NCBI RefSeq assembly: GCF_042186555.1
Contig: NC_133327.1
Span: 106,295,167 to 106,359,166, forward strand
Direction of reading: 5' to 3'
Length of the DNA stretch: 64,000 bases
Origin: Aquarana catesbeiana
Taxonomy: Eukaryota; Chordata; Amphibia; Anura; Ranidae
Position numbers and translations under genes: made by a program. Position 1 is the stretch's first letter. Each line of letters opens with the position of its first letter. Below are positions 32,100 to 42,264 of this stretch, piece by piece. The notes below the pieces were generated by a model. The model was not told where the DNA came from and ran no database searches. It was given only the letters and a program-made list of their open reading frames with translations.

Positions 32100-34700
32100 A
32101 TGGCAACGGTTAAGGTAGTGTCATACAATGTATGTGGTCTGTGCTCCCCCAACAAGCGCAATAGGTTATGGCTAGAACTGAGGCATCTCGGGGCGCAGGT
32201 GCTATTTCTGCAGAAACCTCACTTGACAGATTCCTCACTCCCAAAATTACTCACCCACCTCTTTCCACACTGGTACTTAAGCAACTTCCCAAAACCTAAA
32301 TCCCGTGGCACGGCCATAGCTATTCATAAAAATTGCCTGTTTCAACCCTCTGATCATTGTGTGGACCCTTAGGGACGCTTTGTGTTCCTGAAAGGCACCA
32401 TTATGGGTCAGATGTATACGTTCGCCACCCTGTATGCCCCTAACTCCCAACAACTCACGTTTATTGATAAGGTCCTAAACAACTTGGCAGACTTTCGGGA
32501 GGGTAGGCTAATCCTGGGGGGGATTTCAACGTTAGCCCTGACCCCTCTCTAGACACTTCTGCGAGATCAACACATTTCTAAGGAACTTCCGTAAGACCCT
32601 TCAGGGTCATACCCTGATGGATTGTTGGAGAGCATTGCACTATTCAGAGAAGGATTTTAGCTATTATTCCAGTGTCCACAAGGTGTACACTAGAATCGAT
32701 CTCTTGCTAGTAGACCAGGGTAACCTTGACATGCTGGTAGATGCCACTATTGACCAGATCACTATATTCGACCATGCCCCAGTGACCCTTACAGTCTCGC
32801 TACCTCAAGTAATGGCCAAAACATGGTCCTGGAAACTAAACGAGAACTTACTAGATGATTCCTGGGTGGTTTCAGGGGTACGAGAGACTCTGTCCCATTA
32901 CTTTGCAGAAACGCTAATGGCAAGGTCAGTGATCAGCTCCAGGCCTCTTTTTGCACATTCCTTAACTCTCTATAGCTACCAACCGGCATCTCCCACAGGG
33001 GGCCTCGCTGGCACACATAACAGTTCTCCCAAAAGGTGGAAAAGACCCCACCCTACCACAAAGTTATCGCCCTATTTCCTTGCTAAACACGGACCTCAAG
33101 ATATTCTCTAAAATTCTTGCCAACTGCCTCTAACACCTCCTTCCTGAGATGATACATGCTGACCAGACAGGTTTTATCGTGGGACGGAGGCTAGGGACAA
33201 CTCTATCAGGGCTCTTCAACTCATCCACTGGGCCCGCACACGTGATCATATGCCTCCCTATTTGATTCTATCTACAGACGTGGAGAAGGCATTTGATCGC
33301 GTGGACTGGGACTTCCTTAACACAATATTGACGCAAATGGGTTTAGGTTCTCATATGCTAAGCTGGATCTCAACGTGATATGCATCCCCTACTGCTCAGG
33401 TAAAGGTGAACGGTGGTCTCTCCGCAGTATTCCCCATCCGGAAGGGCACGAGACAGGGATGCCCACTTTCACCCCTCCTGTTCGCACTGATCTTGGAACC
33501 GTTGTTGCAAAAAGTCCGATCCAACCCGAGCATTAAAGGAGTGCAGGTGGGTTCTCTGGAACACAAGCTCTCTGCCTATACGGACAACATTCTTTTTCAT
33601 GTATTGGATCCCTTGTCTCGTTGTCTCGTCCAACTTCCGAATTAACTATGCTCAATCTGAGATTGTGCCGATCACCCTTCCCTTGGCCCTGGCCACCTCC
33701 CTGAAGGGATCTTTCCCCTTCACATGGAAGTCCCCCTCTATAAAATACTTGGGCGTCCAGCTTTCAGATTGACTCGACTCCCTATACACACATAACTATG
33801 CCCTTTTACTCAGGAAGATTCGCCAAGATTTGCAGTCCTGGGTCAGAGCCTCATTCACATGGGTTGGCCGTACAAATATCCTCAAAATGAAGATACTGCC
33901 CCCCATACTCTTTCTCCTGCAGATGGTACCTGTGCATTTACCCTGGCGCTTCTTCATGGAGCTCTGCAGCCTCTTCATTAAGTTTGTCATGCCTTGCCAT
34001 GGCATTGCTACAAAGATCCAAGCTAACAGGGGGTCTAGGTATACCCAAAGTATTCCAATATTACCAGGCAATTGCACTGCAGCGTGTCCTTAAGTGGAGG
34101 TCCACACAACCCCTGGAAAAAGACTATGGCGGGCTGCAATTTGTCATACGCGCCCTGGGTCCTCGCAGGAGATAGAGACTGGGTGTCTCTGACTGGGTGT
34201 CCCCACTAACCGTACATTCCCTGAGGGTATGGGATAGAGTGAATGACCATTTGGCACTGGCACCACGGACGTCCCCACTTGCACCTGTGGGCAGGTATTC
34301 GTGGTTCCCCCCAGCGGAGCAGGTATCCTTCCTCGGAACCTGGGCAAGTGATGGGGTTGTTAGCCTGGCATGATTTGTGGAGGGTCATTAGCTGGTTCCA
34401 CTTGCCACCCTCAGGGAATGATACAGTGGCTTCCCCTTTGATTTCTGGAGACACCGTCAACTAAAGGATTTCGTAGCCAAGTGCAACAGAAACTCACAGA
34501 TTAGGACTAACCTTACTGAACGCATATGGGCGGCTGGCGACCCTCTGCCCCATATGATTTCAGTCCTCTACAAGATGCTGGAGACAGCAACACCTAGCCC
34601 CAAGCCCCTTTTCATAAAAGAATGGGAGCGGGACCTCCAGTGTGAATTCACAGATGAGCAGCTGCCTCACATGTATCGTCTGACCCACTCCTTTATCCTT
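32100..34700 (+). pseudogene. L1 ORF2 (endonuclease-reverse transcriptase), degraded
   Basis: ORF2p nicks the target and reverse transcribes the element. The endonuclease start at 32100 is clear (VKVVSYNVCGLCSPNKR; FLQKPHL), broken by a stop near 32371 and a frameshift before ILGGDFN-type sequence near 32515. The segment 32617-32930 is the end of the endonuclease (RIDLLLVDQG, DHAPVTLTVSL). A deletion near 32935-32960 joins directly to the reverse-transcriptase LPKGGKDPTLPQSYRPISLL region. RT motifs follow: STDVEKAFDRVDWDFL, TRQGCPLSPLLFALILEPLL, and the catalytic box, read SAYTDNILFH where YADD is expected, so the second Asp is Asn. The C-terminal part continues to about 34700. Confidence 0.9.
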
Positions 34701-35020
34701 TTTCCTCCCCCCCCTTTCTGTGTGCACTCTCTTGTTGTAATGACAAAATGCTACTAAAATAAAGATTATATAAAAAAAAATACAAATTAATGTATAACTT
34801 TTTTGAAATGTGTTTTTCTGGATTTTGTTGTTATTCTGTCTCTCGCTGTTAAAATAAACCTACCATTAAAATTATAGACTGATTATTTCTTTGTCAGTGG
34901 GAAAAATCAGCAGGGGATCAAATACTTTTTACCCTCACTGTAAAGGTAACAGTGCGTTCTATCTAGTAAAAGGGCACAGTACAGTTTCACAGTCTGTTTC
35001 TTTTCTGGCCATTATTATTA

Positions 35021-35464
35021 TTAAAGCAGTGTTCCAGCCGCAACATTTTTTTTTTCAAAGTCAGCAGCTACAAATACTGTAGCTGCTGACTTTTAATAAG
35101 GACACTTACCTGTCTGGGGAGCCCGCGCTCGGGTGCAGGCGCCGCCATTGTAACTAAGGGAAACCAGCTGTGGAGCCTTGAGGCTTCATGGCCAGTTTCC
35201 TACTGCACATGCGCAAGTCACACGGTGCTTTCTGAATGGCCCCGTTATCTTCTGGGACATACACAGGTCCAAAAAGGCAGTGGGGGAGCAGGAGCAAATG
35301 ACGCCTTGGGCCACGGCCGAGGTAGGACGGAAGTACACTCAGTACTTCAGAAAAGGTAAGAAACAAAAAAAAATAAAAAATAAATAGTTATCCAAAAACG
35401 AGTGGTGGAGGGGTGGTCTTTCCTTTAAGATAAAGTTGTAAAAGTGGGTGGAACTCCGCTTTAA
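35021..35464 (+). mobile_element. TTAA-flanked MITE (aagcrgtgttcca family)
   Basis: The left end TTAAagcagtgttccagcc and right end gggtggaactccgctTTAA are inverted, with TTAA at 35021-35024 and 35461-35464. It shares the agtcagcagctac hairpin with 13662-14448 and 21640-22123. It abuts another MITE that uses the same TTAA. Confidence 0.8.
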
Positions 35465-35847
35465 AGATGAAGTAAACCCTGATGGGTTTTACTTCCTCTT
35501 TTGTTCCCTGCAAAGTAAAAGCATAATGGGCACTATGTGGCACTTACCTGCAAACGAAGCCCACGCTGTCCCTGCTGGAGGCCACATCTATCTTCGTCCT
35601 CTGTGACTGGCCGGAGTTGCGTGACGTCACTCCTGCGCATGTGCGCGGGAGCCGCCAGTAACGGCACTCACTAGTGAAGAAACGGCATGGAGGGCCATTT
35701 CTTCACAGTGCATGCACCGATGACATCATTGGCACAGTACAGAGTAAATATCTCCTAAACGGCGCACGTTTAGGAGATATTTATTGTACCTTATTATAGG
35801 CTTACCTATAGGTACAAATTGAAAATGTAGGTTTACAACCACTTTAA
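35461..35847 (+). mobile_element. TTAA-flanked MITE (gtaaacc family)
   Basis: It starts TTAAagatgaagtaaaccc at the TTAA shared with its neighbour and ends gtttacaaccactTTAA (35844-35847). The interior contains a perfect palindrome, atctcctaaacg with its inverse (about 35748-35780), also present in 13662-14448. Confidence 0.75.
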
Positions 35848-36059
35848 CCTTCATGATTATTATTGACAAGACAGCAATGTAAAAATAATTTGCTCTGGTT
35901 ATTATATATTCTAGGTAACTATTATTATTACCTGAGTACATGACATGAGTTTCTTTCATGGGAAACATGTTTTGAAGTGACACCAAAAATATCCTTATCT
36001 CTATTATTTATTTAAAACCATTAGCAGCTTATTGAATGTGCCATTTTACTCTGGAACAT

Positions 36060-36143
36060 AGATATATAATTTTTAGCAGGGGTTCCCCGAGACCTCAAAA
36101 TTTTATCAAGGGTTCCTCCAGGACAAAAAGTTGAGAAAGGCTG
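36060..36143 (-). mobile_element. hAT-like element end
   Basis: Sequence gcaggggttccccgagacct runs to gttgagaaaggctg, an inverted relative of the element end at 28433. No clear target duplication can be assigned. Confidence 0.4.
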
Positions 36144-36515
36144 TTTTCAAATATTGAGTTAGGTGCACAAACTAGGCCCATAAGACATGGTTTCATGACT
36201 TTGGCATGGAGGAATTCCAATGGCCTGCACAAAGGTCCAAACCTCAATCATAGGGAAAACCTTTGGGATGAATTGGAATGTTGATTAGGAGCCAGGTCTT
36301 TTCGCCGTACTGACCTCACAAATCCTCTTTTGGCTGACTAGGCACAAATTCCCACAACACACTCTAAAATCTTGTGGAGGCTGTTACACCCACAAAGAGG
36401 GAAGCAGCTCCATTTGAATGCCTATAGTTTTGAGACAGAATTTGAAACAGGATTTTCATCAAACGTGATGGTCAGGTGTCCACAAATGTTTGGTCATATG
36501 GGGTGTGATCCAACA
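36144..36515 (+). pseudogene. Tc1-like transposase C-terminal fragment and right TIR
   Basis: Around 36220-36275 the sequence encodes PNLNHRENLWDELE, the third catalytic region of a Tc1-like transposase (usual form PDLNPIENLWDELE). It then decays and ends in a TIR-like caggtgtccacaaatgtttg then gtcatatggggtg. The upstream half of the gene is absent. The family matches the short left end at 28395-28432, 8 kb away. Confidence 0.7.
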
Positions 36516-37507
36516 AAACTGAAAATATTGTCACTATTCTTGCTATTGAGAAGACTAAGAAAAGATGAACAGAAGTTAGTGAAAAGTTTCCTTACCTTGT
36601 ATTTCCCCTGAGGCTTGGGACTGGAACTGTCCTCTGACTTGCAATGCCTAAGGACCTCATAGCCGCTGTTTACAAAAGCCTGACAGATCTTAATTGAAAA
36701 AGATGCCTTCAGCTCTCCAGCTCAAGAAGTCACAAGTGTTATCTGTAAACAGCTTCCTGTTTGAAAGTTTTCAGCTGCTGTGCTGGATAATTAGGCAAGA
36801 AGTGTGGGAAACAAGAAGGTGCCCTGTGATGTAACCCACTCAAACGCTATCTCTTTTTAGATAATGCCATCTGTTAGAACATAAGATGTCAGTGGGGTTC
36901 CAGGAAAGATAGGTTACTAAATGTCAGGGGTTACTTTCATGAACTATCATGACATACATTTATAAAGTAAAACATGGATGGTTATGGCTCATTAAATCCT
37001 GCTGAGATTTGTAAATTTGTAAAAAAAAAAAAAATCAAAATAGAAAAGTGCATGTACAAGTTTTTTATATCAAATAAACCAGCAAAAAAATGATCAAGTA
37101 CCGTATACTGTATTATACCCTAAATAGGAATTGTCATTCTAACGGCTTCCACTGCTAATATTAATAATATATCTAAGTTGAAGAACATAGATTTAAAACT
37201 GAACTCCATGCAGAAATGAAAGACATAAATGAATGCAGCTCTGTATTTAGTAATACAAACTTAATTGTATTTTATTAAATGCAAGCAGTGTAAGTACCAG
37301 AATTAGATTTGGCATAAGCCTTTTCAGTCCCCGTACAACAGAGTTTAGACTATAGGAGGGAGAAGCAGCACAAGGAGCCAATCAGTTGTGCTTCAGTGCA
37401 AAATGCATGCTGATAGCAGGAAAAAGCAGATTGGCAGAAAGATGAGCTATTCAATGTGCAGTTTCTCTTTCCAGTGAAAGGGGAGGGGTGGGAAAGAACA
37501 CCACAGG
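36516..37507. other. Unclassified stretch
   Basis: AT-rich sequence with an A run near 37020-37034 and no recognised gene. The minus-strand 99-codon frame at 37350-37649 has no recognisable domain. Confidence 0.4.
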
Positions 37508-37569
37508 GAGAGGTATGATGGGACTTGTAGTTCTGCAACAGCTGGAGGGCCACCAGTTTGACACCCCTG
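37508..37569. mobile_element. hAT-like MITE, right half only
   Basis: The segment tgatgggacttgtagttctg followed by caacagctggagggccac and ending gacacccctg matches the right half of the 3190-3378 family. The left half is missing. Confidence 0.6.
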
Positions 37570-37684
37570 AATGTAATCAGAGGAAGTGTTATCTTTCTCA
37601 GTGTATGTGTTCTCCTATATTCCTGCTTCCTGTTCCATGATAAAGACATGCTGTAAAGATATGTTCTGCTAATCCTCCATAAAA

Positions 37685-38204
37685 TTAAAGCTGTTTGCTG
37701 TATATAGGAAGCTTCCAGCGCATGATTTCAATACCCTGACAACAGGTTATAGTTCCAGGCATACACAGCGCAACCAATGTACCCAGCAGCACCCAGGCAT
37801 TGGAAAGAGAACTCTGCCACTGTGAGTACAGTGAGTACTGTATACAAGCTACGGAAAGATGGCAAGTGGTTCAGATGTGACGTTTGCAATTAGAAAGCTA
37901 AACAGTGCCAAACTATGAGTAAGCACTTGGATAAGTGCGAAACGCGTTAGCCTATCATCTGTACACTCTGTCCATGGTGTTCTGTATCTAATATGTTCCT
38001 GATTTTAAAATAAAGAAATTTGGATTATTACTTCCTGGAGTGCGGCTGTTCGGATTTTCTTGTTTGCACACAGCTTCTACTAGCATTAGCCAGCACCTGG
38101 AACCTCTCAGTTCTGGAGAGCAAGATCAGCTTTATACCTGGTGAGATCCATACTAGTGCGGGGATAACCTTTGTAGTGCCAATTACCATCTGTGGAAGAT
38201 TAAA
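37685..38204 (+). repeat. Possible LTR or leader of the downstream copia-like element
   Basis: This precedes the copia gag and contains a hairpin (cacttggataagtg) followed by gcgaaacgcgttag at 37937, then an aataaag polyadenylation-like signal near 38009. The gcgaaacgcgtt core also occurs in the 501-bp repeat pair at 39536 and 41194. I cannot match termini with a second copy, so an LTR identity is only inferred. Confidence 0.35.
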
Positions 38205-38847
38205 CTAGAAATGCTTCTGAACAAGGATGAATTGTGGCAAGTGCTGAATACAGACAGACCCACGGACGGAGAGATGGAGGACTGGGACAGGAAGGATAGA
38301 CAGGCAAAAGCAATTATAAGCTTACTAGTGGAAGATGACCAGCTTATCCACATAAGAACAGAGAAAACAGCCAAAGGTAGGTGGACTTCATTACAAAAAC
38401 CGCATGAGCGTTCAAGCCTCAAAAGCAAGCTATTTTTACTAAGAAAGTTGTACAAGGTGAGATTAGAAGAAGGCCAGCAAATGTGTGACCACAAGAAAGC
38501 TATGCTAGAGATCATAGAGCAGCTACGCACCATCAGAGAGGACATCAAAGATAACCATATTATTGCTGCTCCTCTGCAGCATTGGAGAGACATATGCTGC
38601 TCTAATTAACGCTTTAGAAACCAGACCCAAGCAGGAGCTGACACTAGAATATGTCAAAGGGAAATTAATCAATAAATATGACGAAGGAAAGAAAATACGC
38701 ACCATGATGACAAAGCTTGGTACAAAGCACAACAAAGAAAGTAGAGCCTGTTTTCGCTATAAAAGGACCAGTCACTTAAGAAAGGACTGTTCTATCTGGA
38801 AAGCCGAGCAGCGAAAGCTAAATACCTTAAAGGAACGATTCAGATGA
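38205..38847 (+). pseudogene. Ty1/copia-type Gag (UBN2) remnant
   Basis: The first frame (38211-38609) carries the copia-type capsid signature DWDRKDRQAKAIISLLVE at about residues 23-40 and LKSKLFLLRKLYKVRLEEGQ near 73-92. A frameshift near 38570 leads to the second frame (38563-38847) with ETYAALINALETRP and a zinc knuckle CFRYKRTSHLRKDC. The knuckle is normally CX2CX4HX4C; here the second Cys is Tyr. Gag would form the virus-like particle. Frameshift and knuckle loss show it is dead. Confidence 0.85.
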
Positions 38848-38849
38848 AG

Positions 38850-39210
38850 TTACGGTTACCAGCAACATCTCATCCAAAACTGGTCAGATATGTGGATGCT
38901 GATTGGGCCAGGGACTGCACAGACCGCAAATCCACAAGTGGATTCATCTTCCAGTATGGGGAAGGAACCAAAAGTTAGTCTAGTTGAAAGCAAGCAACTG
39001 TTGCTCTATCTTTAACTGAATCAGAGTACATTGCAGCAGAACACGCATGTCAAGAAGCGATGTGAAATCGCCAACTTTTTGTAGACATTGGGATAGACAT
39101 GTCAAAACCAGCTCCCAGTTTTGAAGACAACCTGGGAGGTATAAAGCTCACGCAATCAGAAAGGGTCAATCCTAGAACCAAACACATCGATGTCAAGTAT
39201 CTGTGGATTA
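38850..39210 (+). pseudogene. Ty1/copia RNase H remnant
   Basis: This directly follows the gag remnant, so protease, integrase and reverse transcriptase are deleted. It reads VDADWARDCTDRKSTSGFIF, then a stop, then a degraded KQATVALSLTESEYIAAEHA, then GGIKLTQSERVNPRTKHIDV and KYLWI. These are the standard motifs of the copia RNase H/C-terminal Pol domain (DADWA, STSGF, SLTESEY, TKHIDV). Two or three stops interrupt it. The usual 3' LTR does not follow in recognisable form. Confidence 0.9.
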
Positions 39211-39459
39211 GACCAGGCTGGTTGATCCTTTCCGTGGCTTTTGAATAAGGATTTGGGTGTCTCTTTTAGGATCTGACACTCACGCCTGGGGGCTCACCCT
39301 GGGAGTGCTCGGCTTCCTCTCCCTCTCCCGCGTATCCACAACTCCCAGTTTGAAAACAGTGGACCTCTGGGCTGTTTCATCCTGGCCTTTCCTTTTTGTA
39401 CATACTTGGAAGACATTTAATTCTAAAAATCTGCTTGCCATACTATTATATCAAGGTGG

Positions 39460-39960
39460 AATTTGGCCACAACTCTCACAACTATATTCTCTGTGCTTCT
39501 CCTGAGGAAGCGAGGTTTTGAACTTGCGAAACGCGTTGAGAATACCAGCACAGATTTTCCAGGCTGATGGCGGATATCAATACAGACTAGATAGGTTCTA
39601 TGCAAAAGTTTCAGTAGTTGGACTGTACAGTATTTAGAATGTACTTCTATATTTGCTATACATGTATGACTTGCTGTTTTTAAATGAATGTAAATACATT
39701 TTTGTATATTTTACCTGTGTTTAAGGTGTGACTTAAAAAGTCCCGTGGGCTTTAAATAAGTTGTTGTTAATTACAACATATTAAATGTTTGTACTTGGCT
39801 TTAAAGAGGCGCTTCAGGCTTCGTCATAAAAAATACTGTAACTGCTGACTTTTACTATTAGGACACATACCTGTTCATGAATCCAGCAGTGTCTTCACTC
39901 AAGCTGATTTTTCAGTCAGCTCTCAGGTGCTGCCGTCACCATTTCTGGTAAGGGAAATCC
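39460..39960. repeat. 501-bp duplicated unit, copy 1
   Basis: It runs from aatttggccacaactctc to aagggaaatcc and is matched end to end by 41128-41628 with about a dozen differences. The first part contains gaggaagcgag, a short spacer and gcgaaacgcgttgag. The last part (from about 39800, ggctttaaagaggcgcttca) resembles the left portion of the aagcggtgttcc TTAA MITEs. Since both copies carry the same junction, the composite predates the duplication. Confidence 0.85.
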
Positions 39961-40146
39961 ATGTAACAGTCATTTTTAAAGCTCATTGGACTGGAAATGA
40001 ACTGTCACTTTTTTTGAAAATAAGAATTTTTATCCAGACGTTGATTTAATGATCAACTTTTGTCTAATTGGAATGTTGGAAAATTTTCATTCAATCAATG
40101 GCTACAATGCTGATCAGTGCATTCTGAGAGTGGAGTCCTGCTATTA

Positions 40147-40421
40147 AGCTGGCCATAGATGAGTCAATGGTTGAAAAAAACTGACCTAATTTGAGTGTGA
40201 ATGGGGAGTTCCCTTTCATTGAGCCTTTGTATTCTGACAGCAGGGAGACTTCCCCACCATCAGAATACACTGATCAGCTCTGCTGGCTATAGCCTGTGGC
40301 ACTGATCGAGCAGGGAATATCTGATAGGTGGTTGTACAGTAGTCAATCACCCTGCACATACCTGTACATGAATCGAAATTTGGCCGGTCCCGGCTGAATG
40401 TTGATCCATGTATAACCAGCT
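40147..40421. mobile_element. Harbinger-like MITE with TTA target duplication
   Basis: It starts agctggccatagatg after TTA (40144-40146) and ends catgtataaccagct before TTA (40422-40424). The interior has partner palindromic segments such as tctgacagcagggagact. Non-coding. Confidence 0.65.
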
Positions 40422-40427
40422 TTACAC

Positions 40428-40820
40428 TGCTTTCACACTAAAAGCGCCGGCTGTTAACGCTAAAGTTCTGCTTGTTTTAGCGACGCTTTAGAGTTGTTTA
40501 AGCGGCGCAAAGGCTAGTGGGGCACGCTTAACCCCAAAAAAGGTTAAAAACTCCAGTTTTGCAACACTTTCAAATCGCTTTTCAGGCGCTTTGAAAGCGC
40601 TGCCCATTCATTCCAATGGGCAGGGCATTTGGGAGCACTAAATACAGCGCTCCCAACCTGCCCCAAAGATGCTGCTTGCAGGACTTTTCGGAACGTCCTG
40701 CAAGCGCACCACCGAGTGTGAAAAGACACACTGCAATGAATGGGAGATGGTTTTCAGGCGCTTAGCAGAGGCTATTTCCAGCGTTAAAGTGCCTGAAAAC
40801 CGCCCTAGTGTGAAGGTGGT
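40428..40820. mobile_element. Palindromic MITE (tttcacacta type)
   Basis: The sequence tgctttcacactaaaagcg is loosely mirrored by cgccctagtgtgaaggtggt, with nested inverted segments (gtgcctgaaaaccg/ttttcaggcgctt). It abuts the preceding MITE. A target duplication cannot be assigned with certainty. Confidence 0.5.
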
Positions 40821-41022
40821 CTCAGAGTACAATAACTTAGTGGGGGGGGGGTCTCCATTCACCTTGCTTTTGTGGATGGAGAACTTTGTTTTTTGATCAA
40901 AAAACTAATGATCAGTGTATGGCCAGCCTTACACTTGCACTCCATATATTTTATGTATTCCGTATGTCTGGATAAGGTTTTTTTTCTTAACAGTTGCCTG
41001 TTGCTGTATAGATTGCAACTGT

Positions 41023-42264
41023 TTAAACCACCTGCCTATTGGATACTTTTACCCCTTCAGCTTTCAGCTCTATCACACTTTGAATGACAATTGCACAGTC
41101 ATGCAACACTGTACCCATATGAAATGGAATTTGGCCACAACTCTCACAACTATATTCTCTGTGCTTCTCCTGAGGAAGCGAGGTCTTGAACTTGCGAAAC
41201 GCGTTGAGAATACCAGCACAGATTTTCCAGGCTGATGGCGGATATCAATACAGACCAGATAGGTTCTATGCAAAAGTTTCAGTAGTTGGACTGTACAGTA
41301 TTTAGAATGTACTTCTATATTTGCTATACATGTATGATTTGCTGTTTTTAAATGAATGTAAATACATTTTTGTATATTTTACCTGTGTTTAAGGTGTGAC
41401 TTAAAAAGTCCCGTGGGCTTTAAATAAGTTGTTGTTCATTACAACATATTAAATGTTTGTACTTGGCTTTAAAGAGGCGCTCTAGGCTCCGTCATAAAAA
41501 ATACTGTAACTGCTGACTTTTACTATCAGGACACATACCTGTCCATTAATCCAGCGGTGTCTTCACTCAAGCTGATTTTTCAGTCAGCTCTCGGGTGCTG
41601 CCGTCACCATTTCTGGTAAGGGAAATCCCCCAAAAAAATGTTTCCTCAGTTTAGGCTGATACGTATTCTTCTACATATTTTTGGTGAAAAAAAAGATTGC
41701 AATAAGCGTTTATTGATTGGTTTGCGCAAAAGTTATAGCGTCTACAAAATAGGGGATAGTTTTATGGCATTTTTATTATTTTTTTATACTAGTAATGGTG
41801 GTGATCAGCGATTTTTATCGTGACTGCGACATTATGGCGGACAGATCGGACACTGTTGGCGCTATTTTGGGACCATTCACATTTATATCAGTGCGATTAA
41901 AAATGCATTGATTACTGTGTAAATGTGACTGGCAGTGAAGGTGTTAACCACTAGGGGGTGCTGTAGGGGGTAAGTGTGTCCTAGGGAGTGATTCTAACTG
42001 TGGGGGGGATGGGCTATGTGTGACACGACATTGATCACCGCTCCCGTTTACATCAGCATTTTCCCCTTCTCCCTCTCTGTAAGACGATCGCGGGTATCCC
42101 CGCGGACATCAAGTCCACGGGACCCACGATAACACTCACGGAGCGCGTGGTGGGCGCGCTCGCCCGCAAGCCGCTTCCTAAAGGGCAACATACAGGTATG
42201 TTAATGTGCCTGTACGTGCCCTTTTGCCGACATATATCGGCGTGAGCCGGTCGGCAAGTGGTTA
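41023..42264 (-). mobile_element. TTAA MITE (ccacttcc family), reversed, split by a 501-bp unit
   Basis: In reverse orientation it opens TTAAaccacctgcc (41023) and passes tgacaattgcacagtcatgc. It is interrupted at about 41128 by copy 2 of the 501-bp unit and resumes at 41629 with the family's tttcctcagtttaggctgat. It ends ccggtcggcaagtggTTAA (42261-42264). The right end touches the start of an L1-like ORF2. Confidence 0.75.
41128..41628. repeat. 501-bp duplicated unit, copy 2
   Basis: Same length and order as 39460-39960, with differences such as cgaggtcttgaac for cgaggttttgaac and ccagcggtg for ccagcagtg. It sits within a TTAA MITE, so it moved into, or was copied into, that MITE. Both copies are preceded by gg; no longer common flank is visible. 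Confidence 0.85.

Larger units (their letters stand above)
30238..34776 (+). mobile_element. L1-type LINE with target-site duplication
   Basis: A 5'-complete-looking L1 element starts gggggcatggcttggacatg. It has an ORF1 region, an ORF2 region with endonuclease and reverse transcriptase, and an A-rich end after aataaagattata. The flanks aaaatacaaatcaatg (30222-30237) and aaaatacaaattaatg (34777-34792) differ at one base in 16, the footprint of target-primed insertion. It landed between the transposase gene and right TIR of a Tc1-like element. Frameshifts and internal deletions make it inactive. Confidence 0.9.
28550..34940 (+). mobile_element. Tc1-like transposon interrupted by a MITE and an L1
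   Basis: The left TIR caatgagggaaaaaaaagta follows TA (28548-28549) and continues tttgatcccctgctgatttt. The right TIR reads aaatcagcaggggatcaaat and ends ttaccctcactg before TA (34941-34942). Without the insertions at 28934-29517 and 30238-34776 the element would be about 1.2-1.3 kb, somewhat short for the family because of an internal transposase deletion. Confidence 0.85.
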
